Below are positions 12,230-22,021 of a stretch of DNA of 64,000 bases, one piece after another. A model generated the notes under the pieces. That model was not told the origin of the DNA, searched no databases, and saw only the letters and a list, made by a program, of their open reading frames with translations. The position numbers were made by a program, and so were the translations under genes. Position 1 is the first letter of the stretch. Each line of letters begins with the position of its first letter. The stretch covers positions 620,001 to 684,000 of the forward strand of contig JBLDXI010000019.1 in the NCBI GenBank assembly GCA_047495785.1. The letters are read 5' to 3'. Origin of the DNA: Lepidodermella squamata (Eukaryota > Gastrotricha).

Positions 12230-13094
12230 TTTTTTCAAAAAATTAGAATGGTGAGTAGAGCAAAAATTATCCCAGCTTAAAATGCCTCGCTATTTTGAGA
12301 TGGGTCGTTTTTTTTGGAAAAGTGCCCTTGACATGAAAAACACTGTTTTATCTCGTTCCTTTCTTCAAACCATGGGACAAAATTTGATAAAACTGCGCTG
12401 TTTTGCCTGATAAAAGTGAAAAAACACGGACGGGGCAGCGGTGTTCTAAATGAGTAAAGTAAGCAGGACGCGGGAAAATAATCTTTGACCTGGCCGAATG
12501 GTAAATGGTAAATCGCCGAAAAATTCAGTGCTTTTAACCCCAGTGAACTATGAATTCAATGCTTATTCAGCGTCAATTCATGTCTTTTTTAAGCGGCGAA
12601 AGATTAACGAGATCTGTGCAATAGCAATTGCCAAGAAAATTGTTCGCCATTCAAATGGAGAGGCCACGGCTAAATTAAGGCGTTTCAGTGGTACACTGAA
12701 CTTTCGTTCAAGGTATTCGCAAACAAGGACTTTTCGCATTTTAAAGTTTCGAATGAAAAATGTTTTTAATCATAGTCACACAGCATCATTTTCTCAATTT
12801 GGCCGAACATTCTTCTTCGCTTCCTTTGATTAAAAAAATCGATTTAAGAGAAATCACTGATTTTTAAATCGATATGCAATATAATGGGTAAATTGCTTTG
12901 GTGTTTAGTAAGGACTTCCGTCCTAGTACTTTTCACTTCTCTGGATTTAAAGGAAAATGCTTAAAATGTTTACTCATTGCGTCGGCCGTGGAACAGATGC
13001 AGAGCACGTGAATTACGAGCCTCAGGAAAATTTCTTGAAAAAAGTTGCCATTTTACTCTAAAATAGCCTATAGGATACCAAGTCAATAGTAAAA
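12230..13094. other. Divergent promoter region, no gene seen
   Basis: 865 bp between the divergently transcribed MFS copy 2 and the GT6-like gene. The open frame at 12498-12833 has no recognisable features and no splice partners. Both promoters should lie here. Confidence 0.5.
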
Positions 13095-14105
13095 ATGTTT
13101 GGATTCATCACAATTCGACACCGGCCTTTGTTTAATACCTTGTTGTCGGTTAGCATTTGTTTCTTCATCGGCTCGTTCATCTCACTTGTTCTGCTTCGAA
13201 CAAAACCTGATTGGGTTTTCGGCCTCATTTTCGCCCTGGCAAGAGGCAGCCTGTCAACCTATGGATCGAGCAACAATTACTACACGGAAATCAATTGCCA
13301 ATCAGCTGAAAAATTTCAAGAAAAACAGATAAAAGTCGGAGTTCTTATCGTTGCGTTGGGGAAATACGCCGATTTCGCGAAAAATCTCGTCGAGTCATCG
13401 CGATACAATTTTCTAAACCAATCCGGCTATCAAGTTACCTACTTCATATTCACCGATAAACAACCGCAATTAGCCGCCTCGCTACAACTAGGTCATGATG
13501 ACGTCGTTTTAATTGCCCAACAACGCCGAGGCTGGCCTTACGACTCGATGCTTCGATGTTCGATGTATTTAGAAAACAAGGCGATGTTCCTCGAGAGGCA
13601 AATCGACTACCTTTACCAAATCGATGCCGATGTCAAATTTGTCGGCCAAGTCGGGCCGGAATTTATCGGTGATCTAGTCGCGATTCAACATTTTCAATTC
13701 GTCGGTCAAGATCGATCTGAATTTCCGTACGAACGCCGCGCGGATAGTCGAGCAACTGTTGGCTACCACGAAGGCTGGACCTATTTTACCGGGGCGATTT
13801 ACGGCGGTACCCCGTGTCGGATGTTTCATTTGTGGCGGTGGATGATTGAGAGTGTTCAGGTCGATTCGCGAAGTGGCATTGTGCCGATTTATCACGATGA
13901 AAGCTACCTCAATAGGTACTTAATCGACCACCCTCCTATCACCGTTCTCAGCCCTACTTACTACTGCAAAGAAAGTCAGTTTAAAAAGGTTCCAAAATCT
14001 CTAACTAAATTTAATTTCTTTTCAGATGATTGTTCGTGGTGGACTCATTACCCGATGAAGATCGCCTTTGTTGATAAGAAGAACGACGAAATTCGCAAAC
14101 TTTAA
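13095..14105 (+). CDS. GT6-family glycosyltransferase (ABO / alpha-1,3-galactosyl-type)
   Basis: Predicted type II Golgi enzyme transferring Gal or GalNAc from a UDP-sugar with retention. A single signal anchor lies at about residues 15-34 (LLSVSICFFIGSFISLVLL), then a stem, then the catalytic domain. Landmarks of family GT6 are visible: the metal-binding DxD as YQIDADVKF (Asp177, Asp179), YFTGAIYGGTP (230-240) and HDESYLNRYL (267-276), the last almost as in vertebrate ABO enzymes. Near the 3' end a 51-nt segment (13975-14025) has GT-AG ends and TTTTCAG; it is stop-free and in frame, so the protein is 336 aa unspliced or 319 aa spliced. It is followed after only 85 bp by a convergent gene. 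Donor and acceptor sugar cannot be told from sequence. Confidence 0.85.
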   Translation: MFGFITIRHRPLFNTLLSVSICFFIGSFISLVLLRTKPDWVFGLIFALARGSLSTYGSSNNYYTEINCQSAEKFQEKQIKVGVLIVALGKYADFAKNLVESSRYNFLNQSGYQVTYFIFTDKQPQLAASLQLGHDDVVLIAQQRRGWPYDSMLRCSMYLENKAMFLERQIDYLYQIDADVKFVGQVGPEFIGDLVAIQHFQFVGQDRSEFPYERRADSRATVGYHEGWTYFTGAIYGGTPCRMFHLWRWMIESVQVDSRSGIVPIYHDESYLNRYLIDHPPITVLSPTYYCKESQFKKVPKSLTKFNFFSDDCSWWTHYPMKIAFVDKKNDEIRKL

Positions 14106-14190
14106 TTTTAGCTCCAATGAATAAATTGCTGAATTGATTTTTTATTATCGATTTTTTTCCCAATGAAAGTGCGTCAAATTTCGGAAGGTT

Positions 14191-15032
14191 TCAGTCATTT
14201 CTCACAACAACCAACAGGCAGTTGATGTCTTTCGGATCTTCATAGCACGTGAGGCCGAGATGCCGTCGGATGAAATCAGCTATGCGCCATTTCAACCGCC
14301 CGGTTTTACCGAAATGCTGGCATTGCCTCGAGTGATTGGTCCTTAATCGATCTCCTGTAATTATCTTTGCGTAATTGTAATTGGTACCATCAGTTTCCAG
14401 CCTCACTTCGACATAGGCCTTGGCTTCGTCGAGATTCAGCCAAGTTAGATCGATTTCATTCAAGGGTCGATCTTTGTTGTAGGCGAGTTGAATGCACTGC
14501 GCGGCTTGGCTGTTAGCCAAATCGCGATGCTTGAACAGACCACTGTTGTGATAATAAATCGCTGATTTTCTGAAACACCTGGCTCGTTCTAAAAGTTCAA
14601 CTGAAAACAATATGAACAATAAATTTTTAATTTTTAATATAATTCTGGTAAATTCTCACATTTTGATGAGCAAATTTTAACAGGTTCCTGATCGGTAATT
14701 TCTGCCTGCTCAACTATCGGAGTTGGGTCGGTATGAATAGTTGGCCTCAGCAAATCATTTTTGCTATTTTTCGAGTGATAAGTGAAGAAAAATGCTGTTG
14801 AAATTAGTCCGAGTAGCAGAAATAGGAAGAAAATGCCTTTGAGCAGGAATGGCCAGAGTGATCCGGACGAAAGCAGGTAAATAACCAGAATGAACCCAGA
14901 AATGAAGAAATAGTAATGGTCCGATTGGATGAGGGAGCTATTTTGCGATTGTTTGACCCGCTCATTTTCTTTTATATTAGGATTCGACGATGAATTCTCT
15001 CCAGCAGTAGAGTAAAAAATATCTCCCAACAT
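14191..15032 (-). CDS. Membrane-anchored Smr-like domain protein 1
   Basis: Two exons, complement of 14660-15032 and 14191-14600; 260 aa. The first exon encodes two closely spaced hydrophobic segments (YYFFISGFILVIYLLSSG and FLLKGIFFLFLLLGLIS). The second has a helical stretch (CFRKSAIYYHNSGLFKHRDLAN) like the DUF1771 helices that precede Smr domains. A Smr-like core follows: IDLTWLNLDEAKAYVEVRL, IITGDRL and LKWRIADFIRRHLGL. The classic DLHG is replaced by DLTW, so nuclease activity is doubtful. It resembles the gene at 16157-16831. Its role at a membrane is unknown. Confidence 0.62.
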
Positions 15033-16156
15033 TGTGCCTAGAAGGATTTTGTGAAATACATCATAAAAAATAGCCCGTCAATCAAAGGTAAATACGGTCA
15101 GCTCATCAATTAATAATTGCTAAGGTCCTAACCACGATTGATTAAAACAACACCATCAAAAATTACGCGAAATTTTAAATGCAAAATGCAAGTATTGAAT
15201 TCTTAGCTCTACACAGTGGTACATAAACTGCGAGCACTCTGCGCTATAAAACTTGCTCCACACAGCGGAAAATCGACGACATATAGTAGTGGGGTTTACT
15301 ATATGAACCATCGTTTTGTCATGCGTATTACAAATGATGTATGTATATAATTTGTTTGGCATATACTGTATATAGGCGAAGCCGGATATAATGTAAATTT
15401 ATATCGAAAGGATGCGTTTCTCATCACTGCTGATGTGCCTCCGCGTGTGATCTGATCGTCCGCGCGCGCGCGCGCATCATTTATTTGGATCAACGCACAA
15501 CAAGCCGCTCAAAATTGCGCGACGCTAACTGCTTTTCGAGCCCCTTGCGGGCAGACGCGACCCGTCAACGGAAGCGGTGATTGAATCTCAAGTTCGCACA
15601 AAATGTTTACATCTTCGAAAATCAAATGATAATAGGATTATTCGATGATAATTTTAGGGCCATTAAAAATGACAAAAACACAATTAAAATATTGAAGGAA
15701 CATAGGATTTTCCTAATTTTTCTTGAATTTGATGTTCAAAGGAAAGAGTTACTTCACCCTTGATTCAATTCGAATATAAAATTGTCAAATTTAAATTATT
15801 TTTCACGATTATCATGGATGATGTCAGTCTTTCCTTTCGGCTTTCAAATTCGCCTAAAATTAGGATATTCCACAATCCTATATTTTCGATAAACAGCTAT
15901 TTCCTTATTACCTTGGAGATCGGCTTATGAATCGCAAATGTTCCCGTGAAAAAAAAATAAAAAAATCAAAGTCATGTAACCCCTGACGTAAAAGCAAGCT
16001 CTTCGGTTAGGTTAATTTTATTGAAATGTCTAATTATCGCGAGACAGAAATGAAAATCATAACTTCAAAGGAGAACGAATGACAATGAAATTAACAGCAT
16101 ATTTTATAATAATTAAAGGCAGTAATAAGCTAATAAAATAAGCGTTTAATTATTGC
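15033..16156. other. Intergenic with a (CG)n tract, no gene seen
   Basis: AT-rich intergenic DNA between the two Smr-like genes. A pure CG dinucleotide run of about 15 bp lies at 15461-15475. No conserved open frame or RNA gene is apparent. Confidence 0.5.
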
Positions 16157-16831
16157 TTATTTATCTTTAGTGCCATCGCCACCCAAACTGACAATAATGC
16201 TGCCAGGCGAAAGTGGGTCATCCTCGCATTTTAGGCCGAGCGTCTTCTTTACAAACTGGGTCATCGGTTTGTACAGGCGTGTTGACGTTTCGCCAGTCAA
16301 ATTATTGCCTAGGACCAGTGTTAGTTTATCGCTATCATCACGCTTCTTCAAGTCATCAACGCGTTGTTTGACAAACCGCTCAGCCTCGTCGACGAACAAC
16401 TCGCGTAAGTCGAGTTCGTGCGGCGGGCGGTGTTTGTTGTAAGTCTCGAAGAAGAGCTCAGCGGCCTCGCGGTTTTTAAGGTCGCGCAGTTGCGTGAAGT
16501 TACGCTGGTGGAGCAGCAGCGCCTCGACTCGCATTTCTCGCGCTTGAGCCAGCTTCTCGTCGTCGATATCGACAGACGGAGTCGAGGCTGACAATTGCCG
16601 GCGTCGTCTTACGCCATCAGCAGGTGACATTGTAGGCGGCTTGGGGACGGAAATGTTATTCTGCAAGACCTCGCCATCCTTCTTTTTGCTTTGATTCGCT
16701 TCCTCAAATCGCTTCTGACTTTCGTCCTCCCCGCCGTAGTAAAGGAAGGACAGAAATGAAATTATCCCAACGATGAGCGGGACAAAAAATGCGAATGAGA
16801 ATGATGAGTTGAAAAATTCTTCGAGCATCAT
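16157..16831 (-). CDS. Membrane-anchored Smr-like domain protein 2
   Basis: A single-exon frame of 224 aa. The N-terminus has one hydrophobic segment (FAFFVPLIVGIISFLSFLYY), then a charged linker, a helical region (ALLLHQRNFTQLRDLKNREAAELFF) and a Smr-like core: ELDLRELFVDEAERFVKQRV, LTLVLGNNLTGE and KPMTQFVKKTLGLKC. The order matches the protein at 14191-15032 (helices, DL-x-EA, I/V-x-G, K-x-x-x-x-F-x-x-x-x-LGL-x-C-x-D-DP), so they are diverged duplicates. The DLHG motif is DLRE. A role in ribosome or nucleic-acid transactions is known for Smr proteins, but I cannot assign one here. Confidence 0.6.
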   Translation of the reverse strand: MMLEEFFNSSFSFAFFVPLIVGIISFLSFLYYGGEDESQKRFEEANQSKKKDGEVLQNNISVPKPPTMSPADGVRRRRQLSASTPSVDIDDEKLAQAREMRVEALLLHQRNFTQLRDLKNREAAELFFETYNKHRPPHELDLRELFVDEAERFVKQRVDDLKKRDDSDKLTLVLGNNLTGETSTRLYKPMTQFVKKTLGLKCEDDPLSPGSIIVSLGGDGTKDK

Positions 16832-17187
16832 GCGAAAAGTAGATTTTTTGGTGAATTAATTCGAGAAAATTCTTTCGGTGCGATTGCTGTTTTATGAAGC
16901 TGAAGGTGTAAGCAAGAAATGACGTGGCCATATGATCGATTTTTCGTCTGTAAGTGCGTTGCCGCCTGTTTTACCGATAATCCATTGTTTGACGGCCACC
17001 TTAACGTGAGAAATTATTTGCCTAGCTCAATAACTTGGTTTATGAATTAGCTAATGATCAAATTATCGAAAATCACCAGTCGGTTCTAGCATAAAATATG
17101 TACCTTTAATTAATTGCTTAATAGTTACCCTTCACCTTTCAATTATCGATCAATCACTACTAATTTCGCTAGTCTTATCGAGTTTTT
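16832..17187. other. Intergenic, no gene seen
   Basis: 356 bp of AT-rich sequence separating the Smr-like gene start from the end of the protease gene. It should contain the promoter of the 16831 gene and the 3' UTR of the protease. Confidence 0.5.
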
Positions 17188-18331
17188 CTAATTATTTTCG
17201 ATAATATTCTTGATCCAGTCGAGGAAGAACCCGATTCGAGTGAAAACAGGGGGTCGTAGCCCTTCGCATGCAGCTTCACCGAATGAAACAAGCCCAACCT
17301 GCATAGCCTTGCCAGTTTTTTTATCGACCCAGGTAGCAGGACCACCTAATATTCATTGAATAAGTAAAATGATAATGAAAATCCTTTGAACTTGGAGGTT
17401 TACCTGAATCTCCATTGCAAGGGGCCATTCCGTTGTCGCCGTATGCGCACATCATGCCATCTCTCCACATGTAGGATCCCTGAAGCGAATTTTCATTAAA
17501 AACCGAAAAAGAGATTTCAGCGTTCGGGGATCTTACCCACATGCGCTTGCAATGGCTTTCTTGTTGGTATGTCATCTTGACGAACTGAAGAATTTCAGGG
17601 TAAGTCTTGGTAGCGTCTGTGAAGAAAAATTCCCCAATTTCGCGAATATTTTTCGTAATTTTCAACAAACTTTTCCCGGGCGACATGTTACCCCAACCGG
17701 CTACCTGAATCGGTTGGTAGTCCAAGTTCGTGTCATCGGAGTGGGGTAAGCAAATTCGATTAACATATGGTGATGAAAAATCAATCTTTTTTAAGCAAAA
17801 TTAAGGACTAAAACGAGAGATTTTTTCTGCAGATATTTACCTTGCCCTTAATCTTGATCAAGCCGATATCGTTTGCCTTATCCGAGCTTTTCGGAACGTA
17901 TTTGTCATGGACGAAGAATTTTTCGAGTTCGAACTCCTGAGCTTCAGGTTCATTAGTACCGGCGCTAATGTTGAGAGTTCCGACCCGGATTCTAAACATA
18001 GACACTGTGTCTCCCCTGCGAAAAAATTCAAACTGAATATAATGAGATTTTTATCGATGAATATCAGCTCTCACGGTTCGAAGCAGTGACCTGCGAGCAG
18101 GATCCATTGGTCATCTAAAATCGAACCCCCGCATGAGGGCTTGAACCTTCCAGATGAAGCTCGCCACATCATGTTAGCAATCCATGGAAACTGGCCTTTT
18201 TGAGCATTAGAACCGCCAATAATGCGGGATTGAGGAACTTTGACCAGACCACATCCATCTGCATTCAAACCAGCTTGGACAAATGAATATCCCAGCAAGC
18301 TGGTAATCAAAGCTGGTAATAATGTCTTCAT
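17188..18331 (-). CDS. Secreted chymotrypsin-fold serine protease (S1 family)
   Basis: Six exons, complement of 18075-18331, 17841-18015, 17671-17785, 17537-17616, 17404-17479 and 17188-17345; 286 aa in frame. A signal peptide (residues 1-20) is followed by a short propeptide and the activation site R36-IIGG. The triad is complete: His82 in LLAGHC, Asp135 in ANDIGLIKI and Ser234 in GDSGGP. PYVNRICLPH and VAGWGNM are typical S1 landmarks. Six residues before the catalytic Ser, where trypsin has the S1-pocket Asp189, there is Ala (MAPCNGDSG), so cleavage after Arg or Lys is unlikely. The short propeptide has one Cys (Cys27) that could pair with the catalytic domain. Probably a secreted digestive or extracellular enzyme. 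Confidence 0.9.
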
Positions 18332-19151
18332 TACAGTCGGAGTTAGGATTGAAAGAAATGAAATGGCTAATAGATCCTTATATTGTTTTTATTTGGAGGA
18401 GAATGGCCTGATGAGGGTGGAAAAATGGCTAAATGGCCTGAGAAAGCCATGTGATACTGATAAAAATGGAATAAAGGCTACACCTTTATCGATAGTCGTG
18501 GGCTCCGGGTTCACATAGTGCCGCACGATTGTGTGGTAATGGATCCGAGCTGACTCATAGCGTTGACACACCGGTTCCTTTACGATTGATTCTTCAGGAT
18601 TCCGTGCTCAGGAATTTTTATTTTTCCAATTTTATGAGAGATTCGAGCTAAAACTGTTGTCACGAAGGCCTAGCGCGTGCCCATCAAAAATTGTTTGTCA
18701 CATTTCTTTTACGATTTTTTTCCAGTCAAATCATGTGAACAATCCACAGCCGTAGCTTGCGTACTACATACCTTAATCTTTCTACATTTTTAAAAGCTGA
18801 TATTAATAAGCTTCACCATATAATCTTTTCATTGATGGGGATTCTTGCTTTGTCCCATATCTAGTATATTGGTATCTGCCGCCCTAGAATTTAGTGACAT
18901 GTCTGCAAAAACTGATATCTTGTCAAACTTCCCTATATGGTACCTGCGCATCAAACATTTATTACTATTATAACTTGAGTATTGACATTTCTGCGCAAAA
19001 AAATTGATTACACAGTGCTGCGTTGGGTATTAAAGCCTGATAATATATGGCAGTACTATACGCATTTTGGGTCTAGCGTACTCTTTATTATTAATTCTTA
19101 CAGGCTAAAACCGAGCTTTTCGTTTCAGCTATATAGAATTTAAACTTGAAA
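18332..19151. other. Divergent promoter region, no gene seen
   Basis: 820 bp between the divergent protease gene and the first SDR gene. Short frames inside have no conserved motifs. The part nearest the SDR start shares the theme GATTACACAGT with the region upstream of the second SDR gene (19008 and 20685), which suggests that the promoter was duplicated along with the gene. Confidence 0.5.
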
Positions 19152-20105
19152 ATGAATACTCAACAGTGGAGCATTGAGGATAAAGTTTGCATCGTAACAG
19201 GATCAAATGCTGGTATCGGCAAACAGACTGTGCTCGAACTGGCCAAACGCCGAGCCGGTAAAATCATCATGGCCTGCCGAAATACTCAAGCCGCCGAAGA
19301 TGCCGCTGCTGAAATTCGGGAAAAAGCTGGTTTGATAACCGAGGAAGACAAGAGACGGCTGGTTGTCAAAAAGCTCGACCTATCCAACCTCGAATCTGTC
19401 CGCCAATTCGCAGCTGATATCATCGCAAATGAGCCTGTTTTACATGTTTTGATAAACAACGCCGGGCTTGAAAGTCCTAATGAAAAGCTATTTTCAGCCG
19501 ATGGTTACGAGCTCACCTTTGCGACTAATCATTTAGGTATAATTTTAATCGATTTTTATTCCTACTTAAAAATTAAATTTTCAGGGCATTTTTTGCTGGT
19601 TAATTTGCTGAGTGATTTGTTGAAAAAATCAGCGCCAAGTCGTGTCGTGATTGTCGCGTCTCTTATGCATAAACGGACGAAGCCTGGAGGTATTGATTTA
19701 GTTGATCCGAACCAAGAAAATCGCAAGTACGACGGCATGCGGTCTTACTGCCAGTCGAAATTGGCGAACATCCTGCACGCTCGAGAACTGAACCGCCGTA
19801 TCAACGCGACTCAACCTTCAGATAAGCAAGTCTCCGTGTTTTCGCTGTGCCCTGGCTTTGTCAAGACAGATTTCGCGAAGTACCGCCGATCATGCTTTCT
19901 CGGCTGTCTGATGAAAACCATCGGGATAAGCGTGGAGAGTGGGGCTAAAACAAGTGTTTACTGCGCGTGCCAGCCTGGCATTGAGCAGCATTCCGGGCTG
20001 TTTTTCCAGAAGGCTAAATTGTCAGAAGCTGCTACCGTCGGCCGCGATGACGCCGCTGCGGCTGCGTTGTGGGAGCTTAGCGAGAAACTTGTTGCTAAGA
20101 AGTAG
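19152..20105 (+). CDS. Short-chain dehydrogenase/reductase, retinol-dehydrogenase-like, copy 1
   Basis: Two exons, 19152-19536 and 19585-20105; 301 aa. ATG at 19152 was chosen over an upstream TTG because it matches the start of the paralogue (M..QQWSIE.KVCIVTGS). It is a classical SDR: the NAD(P)-binding TGSNAGIG (about 16-23), NNAG (102-105), catalytic Ser154 and the YxxxK pair Tyr183/Lys187 (SYCQSKLAN). The layout is that of RDH11-14-type retinal/aldehyde reductases. The 48-nt intron (19537-19584) is stop-free and in frame, so an unspliced message would encode 16 extra residues. AATAAA at 20166. Confidence 0.9.
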   Translation: MNTQQWSIEDKVCIVTGSNAGIGKQTVLELAKRRAGKIIMACRNTQAAEDAAAEIREKAGLITEEDKRRLVVKKLDLSNLESVRQFAADIIANEPVLHVLINNAGLESPNEKLFSADGYELTFATNHLGIILIDFYSYLKIKFSGHFLLVNLLSDLLKKSAPSRVVIVASLMHKRTKPGGIDLVDPNQENRKYDGMRSYCQSKLANILHARELNRRINATQPSDKQVSVFSLCPGFVKTDFAKYRRSCFLGCLMKTIGISVESGAKTSVYCACQPGIEQHSGLFFQKAKLSEAATVGRDDAAAAALWELSEKLVAKK

Positions 20106-20841
20106 AGAATATTTCAGTTCGGAGCAAGTGCTATTTATTTTATGCAACATTTTTCGATCAAATTAAATAAAGCTGTTGATTTTACGTTTATTGGTTTTCG
20201 GTTTCTAATGTTAGCGAGCGGCAGATTCAGACAAGGCCACGTTTTTCGAAGGTTAAAGATACATTTTCGCTTGGTAAATTCTGATATGTTGACCAAAAGT
20301 GGGCACGAAGATTCCAAATTTTTCTGCTAATTTTGAAATTTTTAGAGGGCATTCACATTGGCGGTTAATTTACCTACGATTTTCAGTTTCAAGATTCGCC
20401 CTTGAAATTTGAGCCGAATTCGGAAGAAAATTGAGAGCAGATCATTTATGCATTAAAAAAGGACATTCTTCTGGGCTTTAGTCCAATTTTACCGGATACC
20501 AGAACTTTAAGTCGAACATGAATTTTTCCTTTCGGCGGCCGAATGATGCAAGTCGTGAACCTGCGATTAGACTCAATTTAGCCTCTCAATCCTATTTAAG
20601 TAAGGCGGCATCATCTGAGAGTCTTATGTTTCGTATACATCTCGCCTCACACGGTGTTTGCATTCATGAATAGTAAGAAATTGATTACACAGTACTGCCT
20701 TGATCTGATAATACTATAGCAGTAGCAGTATTCCTATATTATTCTACGCGATACGCGTAGTAGTAAGGCTTTTCATACTTTTTATACCTTTCAGCCAACT
20801 GAAAGCACGCAATTCTAGGTTAAATAACGTATGATAAAAGA
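20106..20841. other. Intergenic between SDR copies
   Basis: Contains the polyadenylation signal of SDR copy 1 and the promoter of copy 2. The stretch near 20685-20760 resembles the upstream of copy 1 near 19008-19090 (GATTACACAGT.CTGC..TG and CTGATAATA). No other gene seen. Confidence 0.5.
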
Positions 20842-21792
20842 ATGGCTGCCCAGCAGTGGAGCATAGAGAACAAAGTTTGCATTGTGACTGGCTCGAACAC
20901 GGGAATCGGCAAGCAGACAGCACTCGAGCTGGCCAAGCGTCGAGCTGCAAAGGTCATTCTCGCCTGCCGAAATCTGCAAGCTGCTGAAGAAGCCGCTGCT
21001 GAAATCAGACAAAAAGCAGGCCTCAGTGATGCAGATGGAGCGAAACGAGTTGTAGTCAAACATCTGGACCTGTCTTCGCTTGATTCGGTTCGAAAATTCG
21101 CTGCCGATATCAATGCTACTGAGCCGGTTTTACATGTTTTAATTAACAATGCTGGCCTTGAAAATCCGAACGAGAAAAAGCTGTCGGCTGATGGTTATGA
21201 ACTGGTCTTCGCGACGAATCATCTTGGTTAGAAATTATGGATAAAATGAGAAATTTTTCAACAAACGAGATTTATTTCAGGTCATTTTCTGTTGACGAAC
21301 TTGCTCACTGACCTTCTGAAGAAATCTGCCCCAAGTCGAGTTGTTATAGTGGCGTCAACTCTCCATTTTCGAACTTGGCCTTCCGGTATTGACCTCGAGG
21401 ATCCAAATCAGGAAAAACGGTCATACAACGGCGATAGGTCTTACTCCCAGTCGAAACTCGCCAATATTCTTCACGCAAGAGAGCTCAACCGCCGCATCAA
21501 CGATAACCCTGATAAGCCTGTTTCTGTTTTCTCCCTGTGCCCGGGCTGGGTGAGCACCGATCTCGCGAGAAACCGGGGTAGCTGCTTGCAATGGATGATG
21601 AGGAATATGGCGATCAGCATCGAAGAAGGGGCGAAAACGACGTTGTACTGCGCTTGCCAACCTGGAATTGAACAACAATCGGGTGAACACTTTCAGAAGG
21701 AGAAATTATCAAAGGCTTGGTCTGTTGGTCGTGACGATAATGCTGCCAAAGCATTGTGGGAACTCAGCGAGAAATTTGTAGCTAAAAAATGA
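20842..21792 (+). CDS. Short-chain dehydrogenase/reductase, retinol-dehydrogenase-like, copy 2
   Basis: Two exons, 20842-21226 and 21281-21792; 298 aa. Exon 1 is exactly as long as in copy 1 (385 nt) and the intron falls at the same codon (NHLG). TGSNTGIG, NNAG and SYSQSKLAN give the complete SDR active site. The protein ends SEKFVAKK, as copy 1 ends SEKLVAKK. The 54-nt intron here has an early in-frame stop, unlike that of copy 1. AATAAA lies at 21895. The 3' UTR of this gene runs into the left edge of the duplicated VWA unit. Confidence 0.9.
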
Positions 21793-22021
21793 AAAAATGA
21801 ATACTTCATTCGTAAAGTTATCGCATCGTTGCCTGTTATCATCGTTATCAATGACATCACTTGAATGATTCTTGGCCATGTTCAAAATGGCTTCAATAAA
21901 GAAACAAAAAGTCGTATCCGAATTTTCGGTATTTTATTAGTTCTTGAATGAGCTTAATATCGCAAAGCAAAATTTCATTTTATGATCCGATCAAAAATTG
22001 CAAGTTAGGTTAGAAATGTGT

